A program made the position numbers and the translations under genes. A stretch of DNA of 64,000 bases, from contig NZ_CP027707.1 in the NCBI RefSeq assembly GCF_003850345.1, positions 2,728,001 through 2,792,000 of the forward strand. Direction: 5' to 3'. Under the pieces are notes generated by a model. The model was given only the letters and a program-made list of their open reading frames with translations, did not search any database and was not told the origin of the DNA. This stretch comes from Pseudomonas chlororaphis subsp. piscium. Its GTDB lineage: Bacteria > Pseudomonadota > Gammaproteobacteria > Pseudomonadales > Pseudomonadaceae. Of the stretch, positions 54,451 to 64,000 are shown piece by piece. Positions within the stretch are counted from its first letter, which is position 1, and the number at the start of each line of letters is the position of its first letter.

Positions 54451-55935
54451 TCAGCTGACGATACCACTGCGCTTGAGCACGCTGATCCGCTCCACGGTCA
54501 CCGGTTTATCCGCCGATACCTGCTCGCCCGGGACCAGGGTCACCCGCAGATAGTCCGGATCGAAATCGCCAGCATCGGTCAGGCGCTGGGCCAGGTCGGT
54601 GATGTCGATGGTATAGCCGAGCCCATGGCCGCCGTGGCCACCGTCCGGGCGCGAGGCGACGTTCAGCCCGAACAGCGTCAGGCTGCCGGCATGGCACTCG
54701 GGATGCTGTTGCGGATCGCTGTCTTTCGGCAGGTTGATGTAGACCGCAAGCTGCGGCGAGGGCGCGGAGCCGCGCACCGATTCCAGCGCCAGGTACAGCC
54801 GGGTCACCGGCTGGCCCAGGTCGGTGGCGCCCATCGCGGCGATGCCGGTGCTGGTGGCCTGGCGATCGAGGTCGACCTGGGTGCGCACCGGCGCGCCGCC
54901 GACCGTGACCACCGAACGGTTGGCACCGATAGGTTCGATGTTCTGTTGTTCCGGCGCACCCATCTTGACCCGTGTCACGGCCTCTACTCCTGGTTTCACG
55001 CCCGTGCCGATGCTCAAGTCGGCATAACTCGGGTGCAATTTGCCACCCTTCAAGGTGTCACGGCCGGTGAATTTCATGCCAGGGTCACTGCCACCGACCG
55101 TCGGCATGATGAAACGGCGGTCGGCCGGACCGTCGAGCCAGCGCGGATCGCGGACCATGGTCTTGCCCGCGGTGTTCATCCAGGCCTCCCAGAGCCGGTC
55201 GACGTTGCAATGGTGCAACCAGAAAATCGGGTCCAGGGCGGCGAGGTAGGGATCGGCCATGAAGCCTTCGCCACCGCCGATCAGACGATGCACGGTGTTG
55301 TGCGGGTTGTTCTCCAGGTCGCCGGTCCAGCGGGCGAACTGGGCGAAATTGCCGGTGACCCCGCCACCGAAGCCGATGCTGCCGTCATTGCCGACCTGGA
55401 AATCGTTCTCCTGCATCGCCGCCAGGCTGAAGGCATCGAGGGAGTTCGGCCGCAGCGTGGTAAAGCCCTGCCGGCGAGGGTATTTCTTCAGCGGGTTGGG
55501 GCTGCCGTCAGGCAGGGTGTTCGCCAGGAATGCTTCCGGGGCCCGCCGCGCCTCCGGGTTTTTGTTGTTGAGGTAGTTCCAGTACGGAAGCGCCCAGTCG
55601 TCGCCCGTCAGTTCCTTCACCTTGGCCGCGACAATTGCCTCGAAGGCCGCCAGGTAACCGCGGTGCCAGGACAGGAAGTACCAGCTGCCGTGCTGGCACT
55701 GGCTGCCGTAGGTAAAGTTGGTCAGGTCCTTGGGAACCGGATCGGCATCGCCCAGGACATTCACCTCAACCCACAACTGCCGGTCGAAGCCGTGCATGGC
55801 GCCGAGAAACTTCCAGCTGTTGCGGTTGGTGATCGGTAGTTTGTCCAGTTCGCGCATGGCCAGCGCGTAGTTGAGCAAGACCTTGTTGTTCCATCCGGAG
55901 CCGAGTGTTGCCACATCCTGTCGAGTCGTGTTCAT
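54451..55935 (-). CDS. tyrosinase family type-3 copper oxidase
   Basis: 494 aa, strong ribosome site (GGGAGG) before the ATG. CuA histidines H48 (GAMHGF), H82 (CQHGSWYF) and H91 (SWHRGYLAAFE); Cys80 precedes H82 at the position of the Cys-His thioether of fungal tyrosinases. CuB: H212 and H216 (NNPHNTVHRL) and H241/H242 (FWLHHCNVDRLWEAW). Residues ~320-494 form a beta-rich C-terminal domain like that of polyphenol oxidases. No export signal. It oxidises phenols to quinones; partners downstream are unusual. First gene of the operon. Confidence 0.95.
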   Translation of the reverse strand: MNTTRQDVATLGSGWNNKVLLNYALAMRELDKLPITNRNSWKFLGAMHGFDRQLWVEVNVLGDADPVPKDLTNFTYGSQCQHGSWYFLSWHRGYLAAFEAIVAAKVKELTGDDWALPYWNYLNNKNPEARRAPEAFLANTLPDGSPNPLKKYPRRQGFTTLRPNSLDAFSLAAMQENDFQVGNDGSIGFGGGVTGNFAQFARWTGDLENNPHNTVHRLIGGGEGFMADPYLAALDPIFWLHHCNVDRLWEAWMNTAGKTMVRDPRWLDGPADRRFIMPTVGGSDPGMKFTGRDTLKGGKLHPSYADLSIGTGVKPGVEAVTRVKMGAPEQQNIEPIGANRSVVTVGGAPVRTQVDLDRQATSTGIAAMGATDLGQPVTRLYLALESVRGSAPSPQLAVYINLPKDSDPQQHPECHAGSLTLFGLNVASRPDGGHGGHGLGYTIDITDLAQRLTDAGDFDPDYLRVTLVPGEQVSADKPVTVERISVLKRSGIVS

Positions 55936-56212
55936 GAATGCACCTCCCTTGCAGCATCAGGCCGGGTGGCACCTGTGGCGCCACACCCCTCGCAATCCTT
56001 TGCCGCTGGCGACTTCATGTTCACGGCGGAACTGCGCTCATGAGGCCCGCAGTGCTGGTGCGCGCCTCTTCGAAAATGAGTATAGAAGCCCGGGAAAAAC
56101 GCCATGGCCGATTCCGATTATCCCGATGAACGACATGGGTTTTGCTTGCTTGTGCGGACGGGCGGGGGATTGGCGTGGGTCTATTGATGGGTGCAGTGCA
56201 GGAATCGTGGCT

Positions 56213-56548
56213 TCACAACGCCTGCAGCAGGCGCTGCAACTGCTGGTGTTCCCAGATGCTCAGGAGTTTGACCGGGTCGGTGCCGTAGCGCTGCCAGGCG
56301 TCGAGCGTCTCGACCCGGCCATCCGGCGAAAGGCACTGCTCGCAGTGGCTCAGGCTCTGGCCATGGCTGACCAGGGTCAGGGCCCAGCCGTCGATGTCGA
56401 GCCGCACCTGCCAGCTATCGTCCGCAGTCAATACGCGGTGGCTCGATGGGCCCAGGGTGCGGGTGCCGAGGGCCAGCTCTCTGAGCACCTGGCAGATTTC
56501 CCGGGCGGTGAGGGCGGTGATGCTTTGCATGGGGACGATCTCGGGCAT
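56213..56548 (-). CDS. small hypothetical protein
   Basis: 111 aa (105 if the second ATG at 56530 is used). Contains ALTAREICQVLRELALG near the N-terminus and a C-terminal WEHQQLQRLLQAL helix; DGWALTLVSHGQSLSHCEQCLSP in the middle holds a Cys-x2-Cys. It resembles a pseudomonad-specific uncharacterised family. Neither start has a strong ribosome site. Confidence 0.65.
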   Translation of the reverse strand: MPEIVPMQSITALTAREICQVLRELALGTRTLGPSSHRVLTADDSWQVRLDIDGWALTLVSHGQSLSHCEQCLSPDGRVETLDAWQRYGTDPVKLLSIWEHQQLQRLLQAL

Positions 56549-56614
56549 GGACGGCGGCTATTTTGCCATTGTTGTCGGCCGGCATCAGGCGGGATGACGG
56601 ATTCCTTGAGCCGA

Positions 56615-56648
56615 AAAAATACCCGTATCGCGAGAGACGGGCATTTTT
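56615..56648. terminator. bidirectional terminator-like hairpin
   Basis: A-run, TACCCGT, loop, ACGGGCA, T-run (56611-56648): a stem of CCCGT/ACGGG flanked by A/T runs on both sides, suited to ending transcripts from either direction. Confidence 0.7.
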
Positions 56649-56720
56649 CATGGGCCTCCACCAGGTCCAGGCGGGGCTGGCCGGGAGGCCATCAGCGGTA
56701 TTCAGGGGCGGGGGCAAGGC

Positions 56721-56855
56721 TTACTTGGCGGACTTTCGCGCGCCGGACGAGCGCCAGGCCTTTTCTTCCCCGGGATGCTGCACGGCCAGGTAGGCCCTCA
56801 CGCCCAGTCCCGCCAGACAAAAGACCATGCCTGCGATGAATTGAAATGTAGTCAT
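56721..56855 (-). CDS. 44-residue single-pass membrane peptide
   Basis: Too short for ordinary calling but well formed: GGAGG lies six bases before the ATG at 56855. The peptide has one hydrophobic segment (residues ~4-25: FQFIAGMVFCLAGLGVRAY) and a basic, charged tail ending SGARKSAK. It is followed by a terminator-like hairpin. Function unknown; conserved small proteins of this kind are frequent in pseudomonads. Confidence 0.65.
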   Translation of the reverse strand: MTTFQFIAGMVFCLAGLGVRAYLAVQHPGEEKAWRSSGARKSAK

Positions 56856-56995
56856 GACATGCCTCCAAAACAATCAACAGGGGACCATCTCATTTAAGCC
56901 GCGCAGGGGCCAGCCGGAGTTGTTACAGGTTGTCTAAGGACGAGGTCATTCCGCTGATGCCGGAGGGTGTAACGGCAACGGTGCTGGTTCGTGGC

Positions 56996-57934
56996 TCAGC
57001 TGGTCGGCACGCGGGCCGGCACTGCCGCGGCGACCTTCGCCGGCCGGGCGTGCAGCAGGGTATTCAGGGCCTGGCGATAGCGCTCGCCGGCCAGGTGCAT
57101 GCTGTTGTTGTGGGTGGCGCCGGGAACCAGCAGCAGTTGCTTGGGCTGCTGCGCGGCGTCGAACAGTTGCTGGCTGAAGCGCGCGGGCACGTAACGGTCG
57201 TCCAGGCCGTGGACGATCAGCAGCGGCATGCCGATATGGGCGATCTTGTCGAGGGAGTCGAATTTCTGCGACAGCAGCCAGCGCACTGGCAACGAGGTGT
57301 TGCCCAACTCGGCGGCGATAGCGGCCAGGGAGGTGAACGAGGATTCGACGATCAACCCGCGCGCCGGAATCGGCGTGCCGTCGCTGGCCGCCTGTTGCCC
57401 CAGTTGCGCGGCCAGTTCCACCGCCACCGCGCCGCCCAGGGAATGGCCATAGATCAGGCGCTTGCCAGCGTCGGGTTGCAGCCTTTGCAACTGCTCCCAG
57501 GCAATCCGCGCGTCCTCATAGACGCTGGTTTCCGACGGTGGCTCACCAAGGCTCTGGCCGAAGCCGCGATAGTCGATGGCCAGTACCGAGAACCCCAGGG
57601 CGTGCAGTTGCTCGATGCGGAACAACTGCCCGGTGAGGTTCCAGCGCACCCCGTGCAGATAGAGGATGGCCGGCGCATCGGCCCGCTGGGCCGGCCACCA
57701 CCAGGCATGAATGTTCTGTTCGGGCTTGAGGCTGTCGCCCTTGAACTCCAGCTCGCGCACCCCGGCCGGCAAGCCGCGATACCAGCTGGCGTTGCCCGGT
57801 TCGACGCGAAACACCAGCTCGCGCTCCTTGTGCTCCAGCACCTGGCAGCCCACTGGCAGGCCTATCAACAGGGCAGCCATGCCGAGCAGCGAACACCGGC
57901 GAGAGCGCCAGCGCGAGAGAAACGAGGAGGACAT
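56996..57934 (-). CDS. alpha/beta hydrolase, probable lipoprotein
   Basis: 312 aa from the ATG at 57934 (a GTG at 57982 is an alternative). N-terminal basic region then LLGMAALLIGLPVGC, a likely lipoprotein signal with Cys near residue 30. Hydrolase fold: oxyanion HGVRWNLTGQ, nucleophile elbow YGHSLGGAVA, acid HGLDDRYVP, and late His GATHNNSMH. Related to BEM46/YfhR-type hydrolases of unknown substrate, located at the periplasmic face or outer membrane. Confidence 0.88.
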   Translation of the reverse strand: MSSSFLSRWRSRRCSLLGMAALLIGLPVGCQVLEHKERELVFRVEPGNASWYRGLPAGVRELEFKGDSLKPEQNIHAWWWPAQRADAPAILYLHGVRWNLTGQLFRIEQLHALGFSVLAIDYRGFGQSLGEPPSETSVYEDARIAWEQLQRLQPDAGKRLIYGHSLGGAVAVELAAQLGQQAASDGTPIPARGLIVESSFTSLAAIAAELGNTSLPVRWLLSQKFDSLDKIAHIGMPLLIVHGLDDRYVPARFSQQLFDAAQQPKQLLLVPGATHNNSMHLAGERYRQALNTLLHARPAKVAAAVPARVPTS

Positions 57935-58451
57935 GGGCTGTGGCACCGCGCACGGATAAAAACCGCGTTTTAGCAGATGCACTCACCAGCCCAATAATCA
58001 TTTCGCCAATCTGTGGCTGGGGAAGCTTTACAAAATGTGGCGGCTGACCCGAGGGCCAGGGCGCTGAAAGATGAGGTTATAGCCCTTGAGGCGGACTGTC
58101 GGTCCATGGATGAAAAGCCGGGCGTTTGCCTTGAGAATTATGATTTATTGGATCCATTAAGGCTGGGTTCTGTAGCCATTCACAGCCATAGGACCCTCAA
58201 TAGCCTGTGCCCTCTAAGTCTGGTCGATAATCGCCCGGAAATATCAGCCAACGACTTATTGATTAAATCATTGATTTTTATCTTTTAAATAAAAATGCCT
58301 CAGACTTTATCCAGGGACTTAAGCGATTTTTCCAGGGTTTAACCCGATCTCACCTCTTGTTGGTGGATCCATTGAATGATTGATTAGCCATCTGGCGATG
58401 GCGGGTCCCTCCCGACCGTCCCCCGATAAAAACTACAAGAAGGGTCTCGTC
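57935..58451. other. intergenic region, AT-rich in its right half
   Basis: No gene that I can support; a 91-codon ORF at 58013-58288 lacks family features and a ribosome site. An inverted repeat of A/T tracts (ATTTTTAT/ATAAAAAT, ~58273-58296) and lowered GC suggest promoter sequence for the rightward transporter unit. Confidence 0.4.
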
Positions 58452-58568
58452 ATGAATGGCTTATCAAGGGCGCGGAACTGCCTGGGTTCCGTCCGCCGCC
58501 TGTCTGTGTGCACGCTGCTGTTTTCCCTCTCGCTGTCGCCGCTATGCGCTGGGGAGGTGCGGTCATGA
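58452..58568 (+). CDS. short ORF coupled to the MFS transporter gene
   Basis: 38 codons: basic N-terminus with several Arg, then a hydrophobic stretch (CTLLFSLSLSPLCAG). AAGG lies upstream of the ATG at 58452, and its TGA overlaps the transporter ATG by four bases. It could be a leader peptide setting transporter translation. Confidence 0.4.
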   Translation: MNGLSRARNCLGSVRRLSVCTLLFSLSLSPLCAGEVRS

Positions 58569-59896
58569 CGCTCGACCTGAAGAGCCGCGTGGACAGCGGC
58601 CCGATGAGTTCCTTCCAGTGCCTGGCCATTGGCATCTGCATTGTCTTGAACATGATCGATGGTTTCGACGTGCTGGTGATGGCCTTCACCGCGGCCTCGG
58701 TGTCGGCCGAGTGGGGTTTGAATGGGGCGCAGGTCGGCCTGTTGCTCAGCGCCGGATTGTTCGGCATGGCGGCGGGTTCGCTGTTTATCGCGCCCTGGGC
58801 CGATCGGTTCGGCAGGCGCCCGCTGATCCTGTTCTGCCTGGCGCTGTCCGGGCTCGGCATGCTGCTCTCGGCCCTGAGCCAGACACCCCTGCAACTGGCG
58901 CTGCTGCGCGGCCTGACCGGTCTTGGCATCGGCGGCATCCTGGCCAGCAGCAACGTGATCGCCAGCGAGTATTCCAGCAAGCGCTGGCGCGGCCTCGCGG
59001 TCAGCCTGCAATCCACCGGTTATGCCCTGGGTGCCACCCTGGGCGGGCTGTTGGCGGTGTGGTTGCTGGGCCATTGGGGCTGGCGCTCGGTGTTCCTGTT
59101 CGGCGGTGCGGTGACCTGGCTGGTGATTCCCCTGGTGCTGCTGTGGCTGCCCGAATCCCTGGACTTCCTGCTTGCCCGCCGCCCCGGCAATGCCCTGGTA
59201 CGGGTCAATCGCCTGGCCCGGCGCCTGGAGCAGCCCGAGCTTGAACAGTTGCCGCCAGAGCTGCCCAGGCAAGCCGGCGCGCCCAGCGGTTTCGGCCAGT
59301 TGCTGGCGCCGGCCATGCGCCGCACCACCTTGCTGATCTGGCTGCTGTTTTTCCTGGTGATGTTCGGCTTCTACTTCGTCATGAGCTGGACCCCGAAACT
59401 GCTGGTGGCCGCTGGGCTCTCGGCGCAGCAGGGGATCACCGGCGGGGTGCTGCTCAGCGTCGGCGGGATCTTCGGCGCGGCGCTGATCGGCGGCCTGGCC
59501 TCGCGCTGGCCGTTGGGCCGGGTGCTGGCGCTGTTCATGCTGATCACCGCCGGCCTGCTGGTGCTGTTTGTCGGCTCGGCCTCGTCGATTGCCGCGGCAC
59601 TGGGCCTGGGGCTGCTGATCGGGCTGTTTTCCAATGGCTGCGTGGCCGGTCTCTATGCGCTGTCGCCAGTGGTCTACGACGCCTCGGTGCGCGCCACGGG
59701 CGTCGGCTGGGGCATCGGCATTGGCCGCATCGGCGCGATCCTTTCGCCCACCGTGGCCGGCTTCCTGCTGGATGGCGGCTGGCAGCCGCTGCATCTGTAC
59801 GGGGTGTTTGCCAGCGTGTTCGTGATCGCCGCCGGCTGCCTGTTGCTGCTCAAGCCGGCCCGGGCCCGGGCGCAGCCAGCGATGGCCGGCGCCTAG
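58565..59896 (+). CDS. MFS transporter, AAHS (aromatic acid:H+ symporter) type
   Basis: 443 aa, twelve transmembrane segments. The AAHS mark NMIDGFDVLVMAF is in helix 1, the loop 2-3 motif is APWADRFGRRPLI, and RATGVGWGIGIGRIGAI lies in the second half. GGGGAGG ribosome site before the ATG. It probably imports an aromatic acid used by the neighbouring mdlC pathway. Converges with the LysR gene, overlapping by four bases at the stops. Confidence 0.92.
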   Translation: MTLDLKSRVDSGPMSSFQCLAIGICIVLNMIDGFDVLVMAFTAASVSAEWGLNGAQVGLLLSAGLFGMAAGSLFIAPWADRFGRRPLILFCLALSGLGMLLSALSQTPLQLALLRGLTGLGIGGILASSNVIASEYSSKRWRGLAVSLQSTGYALGATLGGLLAVWLLGHWGWRSVFLFGGAVTWLVIPLVLLWLPESLDFLLARRPGNALVRVNRLARRLEQPELEQLPPELPRQAGAPSGFGQLLAPAMRRTTLLIWLLFFLVMFGFYFVMSWTPKLLVAAGLSAQQGITGGVLLSVGGIFGAALIGGLASRWPLGRVLALFMLITAGLLVLFVGSASSIAAALGLGLLIGLFSNGCVAGLYALSPVVYDASVRATGVGWGIGIGRIGAILSPTVAGFLLDGGWQPLHLYGVFASVFVIAAGCLLLLKPARARAQPAMAGA

Positions 59897-60795
59897 TTCT
59901 GGCCCTGGCCGCTGATGATGGCGTCGGCGATGGTGTCGCAGAACCAGCGCAGGGCGGCGGAGCTGTCGCTGTTGGGGTGCCAGTTCAGGGACACGGCGAA
60001 CTCGGCCACCGGGAACGGCAGTTCGAGCATCTTCAGCTCGCCTTCGTGGATGAACAACCGGGCGATCTGCGCCGGCAGCACCGCAAGCAGGTCGGTGCCG
60101 GGAATGATTTTCGGCAGCACCGAGAAGTGCGGCACATGCAGGCTGATACGCCGTTCCACATTCATGTTTTTCAGCACGTCTTCGACATTGCCGTGGCCGG
60201 TGGTGCGGGTCACGGCAACGTGCCGCTCGGCGAGGAACTGTTCGAGGCTCAGTTGCTGGTCGATGCGCGGGTGGCCGGTGCTGAGCAGGCACACATAACG
60301 CTCGTGCATCAGCACCCGGCTGCGGACGCCGGGGACCGGCTGGCGGCAGATCGCGGCATCGACCTTGCCGCTGGCCAGCCACTCGCCGACCTGGTCCACC
60401 TGCAGCGGCAGGACCTCGACTTCGGCCAGTGGCGCGTCCTGGTTCAGGCGCGCCAGGATCAGCGGCAAAAAGCCGATTTCGCCGAGGTCGGAGAGGGCGA
60501 TGCGAAAGCGCCGCTCGGTGCTCGCGGGGTCGAACTGGCGGCAGCCCTGCACGGTGCTTTCGATGCGGGTCAGGGATTCGCGCAAGGGGCCGTACAGCTG
60601 TTCGGCGACAAAGGTCGGCTGGATGCCGTCGCGGGTGCGGCTGAACAGGGCGTCGTCGAACAGCTCGCGCAGGCGTGCCAGGCCATAGCTGACCGAGGGC
60701 TGGGTGACGAACAGGCGCTCGGCGGCCAGGGTCACGCTGCGGGCTTCGTAGAGGGTGACGAAGGTGCGGATCAGGTTCAGATCGATGTGGCTCAT
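59893..60795 (-). CDS. LysR-family regulator, next to mdlC
   Basis: 300 aa. HTH DLNLIRTFVTLYEARSVTLAAERLFVTQPSVSYGLARLRELFDD, typical of the NahR/NodD/LinR branch that responds to aromatic acids; effector domain from ~90. Divergent from mdlC with a 119-base spacer rich in A/T (including ATAGATAGGTCTTAT, a T-N11-A site). Control of mdlC and the two transporters is likely. Confidence 0.92.
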   Translation of the reverse strand: MSHIDLNLIRTFVTLYEARSVTLAAERLFVTQPSVSYGLARLRELFDDALFSRTRDGIQPTFVAEQLYGPLRESLTRIESTVQGCRQFDPASTERRFRIALSDLGEIGFLPLILARLNQDAPLAEVEVLPLQVDQVGEWLASGKVDAAICRQPVPGVRSRVLMHERYVCLLSTGHPRIDQQLSLEQFLAERHVAVTRTTGHGNVEDVLKNMNVERRISLHVPHFSVLPKIIPGTDLLAVLPAQIARLFIHEGELKMLELPFPVAEFAVSLNWHPNSDSSAALRWFCDTIADAIISGQGQN

Positions 60796-60824
60796 GTCGC
60801 CCCTTGCTGCCGTTATGAATATAG

Positions 60825-62501
<1,677 letters not shown>

Positions 62502-62523
62502 TCATCAAGGACTGAGTTCCTAT

Positions 62524-62543
62524 TGCCGGGCGAAGACCCGGCA
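62524..62543 (+). terminator. short hairpin between mdlC and the next transporter
   Basis: TGCCGGG/CCCGGCA with loop CGAAGA, no T-run; perhaps an mRNA-stabilising or attenuating stem. Confidence 0.4.
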
Positions 62544-62594
62544 TTGCCAACCGCGCCTTGCGCACACTCACCACAACAATAAAAAGAGGTGGCT

Positions 62595-64000
62595 ATGAAC
62601 ACGACTTCGGTCAGTGAAGTGATGGAGGCTAGGCCCCAGCGGTCGAGCCCGGTTTCCGGCAGCGCCGACATCGGCACCCTGCTTGATGACGGGCCCTACA
62701 CCGGGATGCAGAAGATCGTGGTGTTGCTGGCCGCGCTGTCGATCGTGATGGACGGTTTCGACGGTCAGCTCATCGGTTTCGCCATACCGCTGATGATCAA
62801 GGAGTGGGGGATCACCCGCGAGGCCTTCGCCCCCGCGGTGGCCGCCGGGCTGATCGGCATGGGCATCGGCAGTGCCTGCGCCGGGCTGTTCGCCGATCGT
62901 TTCGGCCGGCGCATGGCGGTCATCGCCAGCGTGATCCTGTTCGGCACCGCGACCTGCGCCATCGGCCTCTCGCCGGATGCGCTGACCGTGGCGGCGCTGC
63001 GCTTTATCGCCGGGCTGGGCATCGGCGGTGCCTTGCCCAGCGCCACCACCATGACTGCCGAGTTCACCCCGGCGCGCCGCCGCACCCTGGCGGTCACGGC
63101 GACCATCGTCTGTGTGCCCCTGGGCGGGATGCTGGCGGGGCTGTTCGCCTCCCACGTACTGCCGCTGTACGGCTGGCGCACCTTGTTCTTTATCGGCGGC
63201 AGCCTGCCCATCGTCCTGGGCCTGTTGCTGCTGGCGACCTTGCCGGAGTCGCCGCGCTTCCTGGCGCGCCGGCCGCAGCGTTGGGGCGAGTTGACCGCGC
63301 TGCTGGGACGCATGGGCCGGCCCATGCCCGAGGGCGTGCGCTACACCGATGCGCTGGAGCAGCAGAGCGAGCAGCAGGGCGGCTTCCGTGCCTTGTTCGC
63401 CCCCGGCTACGGGCGCGATACCCTGGCGGTCTGGGTGGCGTTCTTCATGTGCCTGACCGCCGTCTACAGCGCCTTCAGCTGGCTGCCGACCATGCTCCTG
63501 GCCGAAGGCTTGCCGCTGGCGCTGGCCAGCTCCGGCCTTACCGCCTACAACCTGGGCGGGGTGATCGGCGCGCTGGTCTGCGCGGTGGCCATGACCCGTT
63601 GGGGCTCGTTCTGGCCGCTGCTGATCTGTTGCGCCGGCGGCGCGGCCAGCGCCTTCGCCATGCAGACCCTGGACGTCGACCAGAACACCAGCCTGCTGAT
63701 CTTCGGCTTTGGCGTGCACGGTTTGTTCGTCAACGCGGTGCAGTCCACCCTCTATGCGCTGTGCGCCTTTATCTATCCCACTGCCGTGCGTGCCACGGGC
63801 ACCGCATCGGCCCTGGCCTTCGGGCGCATGGGCGCGATCCTCAGCGCCTTCGTCGGCGCCACGGTGATCACCCAGGGCGGTGCCCACGGCTATCTGACGT
63901 TGCTGGGAACGGTAATGGTCTTGGCGCTGATCGCCCTGGTGCTGGTACGCCGACATATTCCCCGGCGGGCGCCTGGATCAACCCGGGCCGACAAGCAGCA
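62595..64000 (+). CDS. MFS transporter, AAHS family (cut by window end)
   Basis: 468 codons visible from the ATG at 62595 with no stop before the end. Helix 1 has MDGFDGQLIGFAIPL, loop 2-3 FADRFGRRMAV, and helix 4 GLGIGGALPSATTMTAEFTP, as in PcaK/BenK. ATG has AAAGAGGTGG upstream. It shares the mdlC direction and is probably in the same operon, importing benzoylformate or a related aromatic acid. Close to complete by family length (~450 aa). Confidence 0.92.
   Translation, partial: MNTTSVSEVMEARPQRSSPVSGSADIGTLLDDGPYTGMQKIVVLLAALSIVMDGFDGQLIGFAIPLMIKEWGITREAFAPAVAAGLIGMGIGSACAGLFADRFGRRMAVIASVILFGTATCAIGLSPDALTVAALRFIAGLGIGGALPSATTMTAEFTPARRRTLAVTATIVCVPLGGMLAGLFASHVLPLYGWRTLFFIGGSLPIVLGLLLLATLPESPRFLARRPQRWGELTALLGRMGRPMPEGVRYTDALEQQSEQQGGFRALFAPGYGRDTLAVWVAFFMCLTAVYSAFSWLPTMLLAEGLPLALASSGLTAYNLGGVIGALVCAVAMTRWGSFWPLLICCAGGAASAFAMQTLDVDQNTSLLIFGFGVHGLFVNAVQSTLYALCAFIYPTAVRATGTASALAFGRMGAILSAFVGATVITQGGAHGYLTLLGTVMVLALIALVLVRRHIPRRAPGSTRADKQ

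Noticed and set aside
58013..58288. 91-codon ORF in the intergenic region before the MFS gene
   Set aside because: Begins with a GTG lacking a ribosome site, and no family resemblance.

Overview
The window is high-GC DNA from a Pseudomonas, most likely of the P. fluorescens / P. chlororaphis / P. protegens group. Supporting signs are the many inverted GTAGGAGC-type REP repeats, an acnB gene with a GTG start, miaE, an SfnB-type sulfur operon under a -24/-12 promoter, an Anr box, a phz/lux-type box, and an itaconate operon laid out as in P. aeruginosa. Species was not determined. No rRNA, tRNA, CRISPR array, transposase or prophage was recognised. Gene density is high.

Layout. 1-2.6 kb: start of an Mrp antiporter subunit A, a small membrane protein, and a divergent EamA exporter / XRE-cupin regulator pair around a palindromic operator. 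2.6-8.5 kb: sulfur-acquisition operon behind a textbook sigma54 promoter (SfnB flavoprotein, a free-standing acyl-CoA-dehydrogenase C-terminal domain, an NtaA/DszA-type FMN monooxygenase, an adenylation-domain remnant, a COG4529 flavoprotein). 8.6-18.2 kb: Gfo/Idh oxidoreductase, a large subtilisin autotransporter, an SDR/phosphotransferase pair, a 2-hydroxyacid dehydrogenase, and an isochorismatase-type hydrolase preceded by what looks like a threonine-codon transcription attenuator. 18.3-25.5 kb: soluble NAD-linked formate dehydrogenase fdsGBAD with a structured leader, and a HAAAP amino-acid permease. 25.5-27.6 kb: a LuxR/LuxI quorum-sensing pair with two short ORFs downstream of a perfect lux box. 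27.7-38 kb: acnB, DUF1289 protein, Usp with Anr promoter, miaE, an RstAB-like two-component system, MipA, GFA enzyme, zinc-ribbon and GNAT proteins. 38-48.2 kb: itaconate degradation operon (LysR, ich, acyl-CoA dehydrogenase, PrpD-like, ict, ccl, TRAP transporter) split by REP clusters. 48.4-51.5 kb: DNA glycosylase, orphan Tai4-like immunity protein, arsC-arsH without arsR or a pump. 51.2-55.9 kb: an operon of tyrosinase, DUF2182 membrane protein, caspase-like protease and a small unknown protein. 56-64 kb: small genes, a lipoprotein hydrolase, and a benzoylformate decarboxylase (mdlC) locus with a LysR regulator and two AAHS-type MFS transporters, the last cut by the window end.

How genes work together. 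The sulfur operon should release sulfite or its equivalent from organosulfur compounds during sulfate starvation under SfnR-type sigma54 control. The itaconate operon imports a C5-dicarboxylate by TRAP, activates it (Ict), hydrates it (Ich) and cleaves it (Ccl) to acetyl-CoA and pyruvate. FdsGBAD oxidises formate to give NADH. MdlC and its transporters handle aromatic 2-oxo acids. The least explained items are the tyrosinase-DUF2182-caspase operon, the Thr-rich leader before the isochorismatase-family gene, the quorum-controlled short ORFs, and a 139-bp nested inverted repeat upstream of acnB.
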